This document shows, one piece after another, positions 57,623-64,000 of a stretch of DNA of 64,000 nucleotides. A model generated the notes under the pieces. The model saw only the letters and a program-made list of their open reading frames with translations. It was not told the DNA's origin and searched no databases. The position numbers were made by a program, and so were the translations under genes. Source of the DNA: Mesomycoplasma molare (GTDB lineage: Bacteria; Bacillota_I; Bacilli_A; Mycoplasmatales; Metamycoplasmataceae); contig NZ_CP103423.1 of the NCBI RefSeq assembly GCF_024918955.1, forward strand, positions 124,001-188,000, written 5' to 3'. The stretch's first letter is position 1. Every line of letters starts with the position of its first letter.

Positions 57623-58794
57623 TGGAAAATAAAAATATTAGTTTAGCTTTTGGAAAAAAATATAAATTTTCACAAGCTGATAAAGAATTACTAAAATTTT
57701 CTAATATTAATAAAAATATTGTTTCAACTTCCTCAGTTACAGGAAAGCCTGCTAAATTATTTGTTGATGTTTTAAAAAGATTTTTAGCAAATAAATATGC
57801 AGTTTCAGCTTTAATTATTTTCATATTATTGTTAGTAACTGCTTTTATAGCATGAGCTTTTTCTCCTTTTTCTACAACTAAACCTATTTCAGAAGTTTCA
57901 TCTACTTTAGTTACAGAATTAAGACCTAGTTTTCAAGGTGATGTAACTTTTACATTGTCCACAGAACTTTTACAAGAAATAAATAAAATTAATTCGAGTT
58001 TAATAAAGGGAACTCCTAAAAATATAGGACCAGAAACTTGAGTAGTTACATTAAATCCCTACGAAGTTATAGATGCTATAGATAAAAAAGATGTTTCAGT
58101 ATATGCATTTATGGGAACTGATTCATATGGGAGAGATATTTGATTAAGAACTTGAGTAGGAACTATTAACGCAATAGCAATAGCATTTGCAATAGCATTA
58201 ATAGAAACTATAATCGGTGTTATTATTGGAGCTTTTTTAGGATTTAATGTTGGTAAAAGGATAGATACTCTGGGATTAAGATTAATCGAAATATTTAATG
58301 CTATACCATGAGTAGTATTATTTATTATATTAGTAGGTATTTTTGGTACCAGTTCATTATCTTTAATATTAATATTATCATTAACAGGTTGAACTGGAGC
58401 AGCTTCTACTACAAGGTCTTATACAATCACAGTTAAAGATGAAGAATACGTGTATGCTTCTCAAGCAATCGGAGCTTCAAAAATGAGATTAATTTTTTCT
58501 CATATTCTACCTGCAATTTCTGGAAAATTAGCAAATAGTTTTGTTTTAAGAATAACAGCAGGAATCCAAGCTATAGCAGGAATTGCATTTTTAGGATTCA
58601 TAAAAGAAGGAGTTGAATCAGCTCCAAATTTAGGGTTATTAATTACTAGCTCAGCAAGTTTAATTAACCAAAATCCATGAGCATTAGCATTTCCATCATT
58701 GATTTTATTAGTAATTTCACTTTCATTAAGATTTGTTGCATTAGGATTCCATGATGCTTTAGATCCAAAAGTAGTTAAAAAAGGAGCGGCATAG
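57622..58794 (+). CDS. oppC: Oligopeptide ABC transporter permease OppC
   Basis: 390 residues, six membrane segments after a cytoplasmic N-terminus of about 60. GTDSYGRDIWLRTWVGT (the OppC/DppC DxxGRDxxSR region), EAA loop YASQAIGASKMRLIFSHILPA, and the C-terminal LRFVALGFHDALDPK are diagnostic. GGAGGAG ribosome-binding site within the end of oppB. Confidence 0.95.
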
Positions 58795-58796
58795 TT

Positions 58797-59867
58797 ATGG
58801 AAAAAGAACAAAATAAAAACGATATTCTTTTACTTGTAAAAAATTTAAGAGTATCTTTTAAAGAAAAAAAACAAAAATTTATCAATATAGTACGTGGAGT
58901 AGATTTAAAAATTAAAAGAGGGGAAATTGTTGGACTTGTTGGTGAGTCAGGTTCGGGAAAAACAGTTACTTCAAAAGCTTTACTAGGAATCAATGAATTA
59001 GCTTTTACTAAAAGCGATAAAATGGAAATAGCGGGAATTGATATTTCTAAATTTAAAAAAGATAAAGAATGATTACAAATAAGAGGTAAAAAAATAGGTT
59101 ACATTCCTCAAGATCCATTAACAGCATTAAATCCCACAAGAACTATCGGTAAACAACTGCTAGATGTTTTAGAAAAAGATGAAAGATTTAAAAACAAACA
59201 AGAAAAAATCGATTATTTAATTTCTTTATTAGAGTCTTTCGGAATAGCTAATGCAAAAGAAAGATTTAATGCTTATCCTCACACTTTAAGTGGTGGTCAA
59301 AAACAAAGAGTTGTAATAGCTATGGTAGTTGCTGCACAACCTGAATTAATTATCGCAGATGAGCCGACAACTGCGCTAGATCCTACCGTACAAGCTTCAG
59401 TTTTAGCTTTATTTAACGAAATTAGAGAAAAGTATAAAATCTCTTTAATATTTATTTCTCATAACATTTCAGTTATTGCTAAGTTTTGTGATTATATTTA
59501 TGTTTTATATGCTGGGAAAGTTGTAGAAAGAGGAACTAGAAAAGATATTTTTACTGATCCAAGACACCCTTATACTTGAGCTTTAATTAGTGCAATTCCA
59601 GAAAATAAAAATCAAAAATTATATAACATAAAAGGAACACCACCAGATATGGCAAACTTACCAGCAGGAGATCCTTTTGCGCCTAGAAATGATTATGCTT
59701 TAGAAATTGACTTCGAAAAAGAACCACCTTTAATTGAAATTTCTCCTACACACGCAGCTGCAACATGATTATTACATCCTGAAGCACCTAAATTTGAATT
59801 AAGCGAACAGTTAAAAACAAGACTTAAATTATTTAGAGAGGTTTTTGAAAAAAATGAAAACAAATAA
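58797..59867 (+). CDS. oppD: Oligopeptide ABC transporter ATPase OppD
   Basis: 356 residues. Walker A GESGSGKT, Q-loop YIPQDPLTALNP, signature LSGGQKQR, Walker B LIIADEPTTALD, H-loop FISHNI, and the C-terminal Opp/Dpp extension with HPYTWALISAIP, although the Cys-rich 4Fe-4S segment common in OppD is reduced (no four-Cys motif seen). Starts 2 bases after the oppC stop. Confidence 0.95.
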
Positions 59868-62226
59868 AGAAAAAACAATATTGGATGTTAAAAATCTTAA
59901 AAAATATTTTTACACTAAAAAAGGAATATTAAAAGCTGTTGATAATGTAAATTTCAAATTATTCGAGGGTGAAGTTTTAGGGTTAATCGGTGAGTCAGGT
60001 TCTGGTAAAACTACCGTGGGTAGATCTATTATTAGGTTATATGATAGATATAATGGACAAGTTACTTTAGAAAATAAAATTATTTCAGGTAAAAGAATTG
60101 GAAGAACTAAAGATAAGTTTATGAGAAAAAACATGCAGATGATTTTCCAAGATCCGCATGCTTCTTTAAATGGCCAAAAAAATGTATATTCTATCTTAAA
60201 AGAACCTTTAAAAGTTAATGGAATTATTAAAGAAAAATTAGTTGATATATTTACGGACTGAGAAAAAATTACTGAAAACTTTAAATATACTTTTTTAAGA
60301 AAGTACTTAGAGCAAAAATTAGATAATAAAAATAGTATCATAAATGAAGCTAATGAGTATTTTAAAGAATGAGAATACCATTTTGACGATTTTGATGATT
60401 TTGATAAAATGTCTGAATCAAACAGTGATGAAGATATTTTCAATGCATATTTTGCTTATTTAGCAAAAAGACAATTTCATGAATCTAAAGCAATAAATCA
60501 AATGTATAGAGGAGTTGCTAATCTTTATAATTTTTATTTTGAAAAACAAAAAGAATATAGAGATGGTAACTTAAGTTTTGATGAAAAAGAACTAAGAGAA
60601 TCTAATTTAGCATTAAAAGAAATAGAAAGATACACTAAAAATTCTAGAAAAAATGTTTCAATTTTAGATAACATAAAGACAAAAGAAAAAGAACTAAGAG
60701 AATTTGCTCAAAAACAAAAAGAAGAGTTTATTAATTCTAAAAATTACATTAACAATTATATTTATGAGTTTAAAAGTGAATATCTTTTAAATAAAAATAG
60801 TGCAATTGCTGCAGAAAATTTTAAAGATTATTCTTTTTTCTATAAAAGAGCTATTGTAAATAAAATTACAAAAGATTTTTTAGAAAATAAAAAATCATTA
60901 TTTGATTTTAGTTCAAATATTTTATATTGATTATCAGTAAAAGAAATAGATGAGTTTGTCAATTTATTTAATGACTTTAACATTAAAATTATTGAAAAAT
61001 ATGAAAACAAATTTTTAAAAATTAAAAATGATAATAATGAAGTGTGAAACTCTAAAAAAGAACTAGAATCTGAGTTTTTATCTGAATACGCTTCTTTAGA
61101 TTTAGATAAATATTTTGATCTAGCAAATAGTAAAAAAATAGAATTTAACAATTATATCGAATCTCAAAAAACAGAAATTTTAAAATTAAAATCTCAAGTT
61201 TCTAAAGAAAAAGAAATTGATAAAGTTGATTTAATCAAATTTTCATTAATAAAAGCTATCCACAAAAAAAATCTGCATATTTTTGATCATGAATTAGCTA
61301 ATTTTAAAAAAGAATTTGATATTTGAGAAGCAAATATTTTAGAAAAAATAGAAAGCAAAAAAATAGAAGTATCTAAAATTAGTGAAAAACAAAAAGTGTT
61401 AGACGCTAAATTCAAAGAAATTCATAATAAATTTTTAGCATGATTAACTAATAAACTTCAACAAAATGGTTTAAGTAAAAAGGAAATAAAACATCAATTA
61501 GATGGTTATAATCAAAAAATAAACGAAAAACTTGCGTTGTTTAAGTCTTTTAACTTAGAACTAAAAGTATTGGATAAAATTTATTATAGAGTTTTATATT
61601 TACTAGGTTTACATAAAGATCAAAATATATTTTTAACTAAACAAGTAGTTAAAAAAGTAATGTATGATGAAGCTATTTATAGCGCTTTAGAAGAGGTAGG
61701 TCTTTTAAGACAATTTGCTTATCGTTATCCTCACGAATTTTCAGGAGGACAAAGACAAAGAATAGTTATAGCTAGAGCTTTAATTAGTCAACCTAAAGTT
61801 ATAATCGCTGATGAACCTATAGCATCTTTAGATATTTCTATCCAAGCGCAAATAGTTAATTTATTGAAAAATTTAGTTGAGAAAAAAGGAATTGGATTAA
61901 TATTTATTGCGCACGATCTTTCAATGGTTGAATATATAGCTGATAACATTATAATTATGCATCTAGGAAAAATAGTAGAAAGAGGTAAAACAGAAGAAAT
62001 TTATTCTAATCCAAAACACCCTTATACTATTAATCTATTTAAATCTATTCCTAAGATGTCAAACGCTCATGAACCTTTTGAAGCTTCTAATTTCGAATTA
62101 AATTACTTAAAAGAACAAAATTTTCTTAATCCAATTGAAGAAAAATTGGTTAACAATTCAAAAACTCATAAAGTTTATGGAACTAAAAATCAATTAGAAA
62201 AATGATTAAATAATAATGAAAAATAA
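59854..62226 (+). CDS. oppF: Oligopeptide ABC transporter ATPase OppF with a very long internal insertion
   Basis: 790 residues versus about 310-330 in most bacteria. The first part holds Walker A GESGSGKTT and Q-loop MIFQDPHASLN (residue about 100); the signature FSGGQRQR, Walker B VIIADEPIASLD and H-loop FIAHDL appear only after residue 625, and HPYTINLFKSIPK near the end. Between residues about 130 and 600 lies a Lys/Glu/Asn-rich, probably coiled-coil insertion in the helical subdomain, with no known domain seen. All catalytic motifs are intact, so the ATPase is likely active. ATG 59854 is preferred over TTG 59845. Overlaps oppD by 14 bases. Confidence 0.93.
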
Positions 62227-62641
62227 TTTTAGTTATTTTTGAAAAAATAAAATAATTAGAAAAATCAAAAAGCTTGATTTTATTTATTTAGCTATATGAA
62301 CTATATTATTTACGATTTTATTTTTTCTTATGATTTTCTCTTTTAATAAAATTTCTTGGTATGATGCACTTTTTAACTTAGCTTTTTTGATATTAGCAAT
62401 TACTATATTATCTTTAGTTATAAAATTTGGATTATTTGATATTTATTCAAGAAGCATAAAAAATTGAAATATTAAAAAAGAAAACAAGATATTAAAAGAA
62501 AATAGAATGCAACAAAAAGAATTAATTTCACCAGGAAAACAAACTGAAATAAGAAAAGAACAAACATATTTAAACATAATTATAGGTTTACTTGCTTTTA
62601 TTATTTTATTTATAATAAGTGCACCATTTGTCTTTTCGTAA
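62216..62641 (+). CDS. Membrane protein following oppF
   Basis: 141 residues, about three membrane segments (residues 22-45, 50-75 and 112-138) with a basic/glutamate-rich loop (NIKKENKILKENRMQQKELI). Family not recognised with confidence. Overlaps the end of oppF by 11 bases, so it belongs to the opp operon; a terminator follows that abuts IS copy 2. Several UGA codons are Trp. Confidence 0.65.
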
Positions 62642-62661
62642 TAGTTATAAAAAAAAGAAAA

Positions 62662-62686
62662 ACAAAACAGAAATATTCTGTTTTGT
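62662..62686 (+). terminator. Terminator of the opp operon, flush against IS copy 2
   Basis: ACAAAACAG / CTGTTTTGT with a 7-base loop. The IS left end (CCCTGAATGC) starts at the next base, replacing the expected T run. Confidence 0.75.
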
Positions 62687-64000
62687 CCCTGAATGCAAAA
62701 TCAAGTGCACCACTATAATGTAAAATTAAAAAGTGGTTGCACTTGATTTTTTAAATAAAAAAACTACTCTATAAAAATTTAAGACAACATACTTTTTATT
62801 GAAAGGACCATATGAATTATAATACAACAAAGCATTATTCGCATTTAAATGCTGAAAAAGATTTTTAATAGAGAAATTGTTTTATAAAAATATTCAATTA
62901 GACAAATTGCTAATTTTCTTAATGTCAATCACTCAACAGTGTCAAGAGAATTAAAAAGAAATTCAAATTTTTACGGATTTTATGATCATTTAATAGCAAA
63001 TGAAAAAGCCAAAATAAGACATAAACATAAAAGATTGTTTTTCTTTTCTCAAATGGATGATTATAAAGAATTTAGCAAACTTATTAAAGATAATTTTAAC
63101 AAAGCAACATGCGGAATAAAAATGACTTACAACTTAATAAAAGAAGGTATTAAAAATATTAAAATCCCTTCGCTAAGGACTGTTTTTAATTGGATTAATA
63201 CAGGAAAATGAGTATTAACTAATAAAGATAGATTAAGAAAGCACTATACAAAAGGCGGAAAAGAAAAAATAACGTTATTGAAAGACTTGTGCAGTCAAAT
63301 TATGTATTTCCTATTTGAGCTAGACCAAAACATATTGATTTAAGAGAAACATTTGGGCATTGAGAGGGTGATTTAGTTATAGGTAAAAAATCCGCAGGGC
63401 ATTCTAGTCTTTTAACTTTAGTGGAAAGAAAAAGTAGGTTGGGAATAATTGTAAAAGTTTCAAGTAAAAACCCTTTTTACATTAATAAAGTTCTTTATGA
63501 AAGAATAAATACACTAGAATTACCCGTTGAAAGTATTACTTTTGATAATGGAATTGAATTTAATGCGGTTGGAATATTAGCAAAAAATTAGGAATTAAAA
63601 TTTATAAAACCGATAAATACGCTTCTTTTCAAAGAGGAACTAATGAAAATTTTAACGGACTTATAAGAAGAGTTTATAAAAAGGGACTGATTTTAATAAA
63701 GTCTCTCGAGAAGAAATATTAAATCTTGAAAAAGAATAAATTTTATGAATAGAGACATACTAGAAGGAAAATGCGCTTTTGACATATATGAAGAAGAAAT
63801 AGAAAGATTAAATAAATATTAATTAAAACTATTAAAAATTACAAGATTATTACAAGAAAATAATGAAAGGGTCGAAAAATTTTGCCCCATAATTTTTATT
63901 AACTTCATTAATAAAAACCGCTTTACAAGCGGAATTAAAAGAAGGGGATATCCCCTTCACCCCTTAATAGTAAATAGGGGTATAAAATATTGTAAATTGT
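62687..64000 (+). mobile_element. IS30-family (IS1630-like) insertion sequence, copy 2, truncated by window end
   Basis: Nearly identical to copy 1 from its left end (CCCTGAATGC) through the same inner hairpin (62697-62750). The right end lies about 50 bases beyond the window. Differences from copy 1 are scattered single-base changes and a few indels. Confidence 0.88.
62812..63822 (+). pseudogene. IS30-family transposase, frameshifted (copy 2)
   Basis: Carries the same early breaks as copy 1 (AAAGATTTTTAATAG near 62860 and the shift before IRQIANFL) and the same C-terminal ones. It has its own lesions: an A lost in a run near 63262, giving KGGKEKITLL, and one near 63589 (GCAAAAAATTA in place of GCGAAAAAATTA). 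It lacks the T loss of copy 1 and reads NPFYINKVLYERIN correctly. Longest intact piece near 62939-63370. Confidence 0.85.

Noticed and set aside
59910-60443. Antisense ORF of 177 codons over oppF
   Set aside because: Covers the Walker A and Q-loop region of an intact conserved gene; the translation is low-complexity.

Overview
This is a low-GC (about a quarter G+C) mollicute chromosome. UGA must be read as tryptophan: nearly every conserved gene (polC, secDF, pdhA, oppF and others) has in-frame UGA codons at conserved Trp positions, and the families resume in the same frame after each one. Gene content points to the hominis/synoviae/agalactiae-type mycoplasmas (Mycoplasmopsis and relatives): a phosphotriesterase-like lactonase next to an ascorbate PTS, a MnuA-type surface nuclease, a large OppA lipoprotein, an OppF with a huge insertion, PolC, and an IS30-family (IS1630-like) element. 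I cannot name the species.

Layout. 1-6344 (+): end of an RNase H, an amino-acid permease and DNA polymerase III PolC. 6386-13586 (-): one tight operon read leftward: php lactonase, ulaA, ulaB, ulaC, ulaD, ulaE, an araD/ulaF-type epimerase, a HAD phosphatase and a hypothetical gene. It imports a sugar acid (probably ascorbate or a related lactone) and converts it to a pentose phosphate. 13763-20959 (+): ruvAB, secDF, hisS, aspS. 21006-21519: a gap ending in an orphan terminator, possibly a small RNA gene. 21520-27659 (+): enolase, the L11-L1 operon with an L1-binding leader, then a fructose/mannose-type PTS EIIABC, a small membrane protein and manA. 27757-32920 (+): parE, parC and a lipoprotein. 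32994-34363: a decayed IS30-like copy. 34397-38649 (+): a Y-family polymerase, gltX, a small protein and a surface nuclease lipoprotein. 38746-43224 (+): the rimP-nusA-ylxR-infB-rbfA cluster. 43435-45178 (+): two tandem paralogous membrane proteins, one split at an A_AAA_AAC site. 45714-51838 (+): CIRCE-dnaJ and pdhABCD. 51951-53144 (-): pgk. 53333-62641 (+): a leader ORF, a terminator, oppABCDF and a small membrane protein. From 62687 a second copy of the IS element runs off the window.

How it works together. The genes describe a fermentative parasite. It takes up sugars by PTS (ascorbate-type and EIIABC), passes carbon through manA, pgk and enolase to pyruvate, and makes acetyl-CoA with a PDH complex whose only lipoyl domain sits on E3. 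It also imports peptides (Opp) and amino acids and cuts nucleic acids at its surface. Core replication, repair and translation genes fill the rest.

Most notable observations: (i) the ula operon has a PTE-like lactonase and no UlaG, and carries an internal terminator; (ii) the PolC PHP site has lost its metal-binding histidines while its exonuclease is intact; (iii) a membrane-protein gene is split exactly at a -1 slippery heptamer beside an intact paralog; (iv) the IS copies sit flush against inverted repeats that do not match across copy 1, and both copies share the same inactivating lesions; (v) a solitary 17-bp hairpin resembles the IS left end; (vi) a 30-codon leader ORF plus a strong terminator precedes oppA; (vii) OppF has a roughly 470-residue insertion. 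All coordinates and readings were made by eye; no searches were run.
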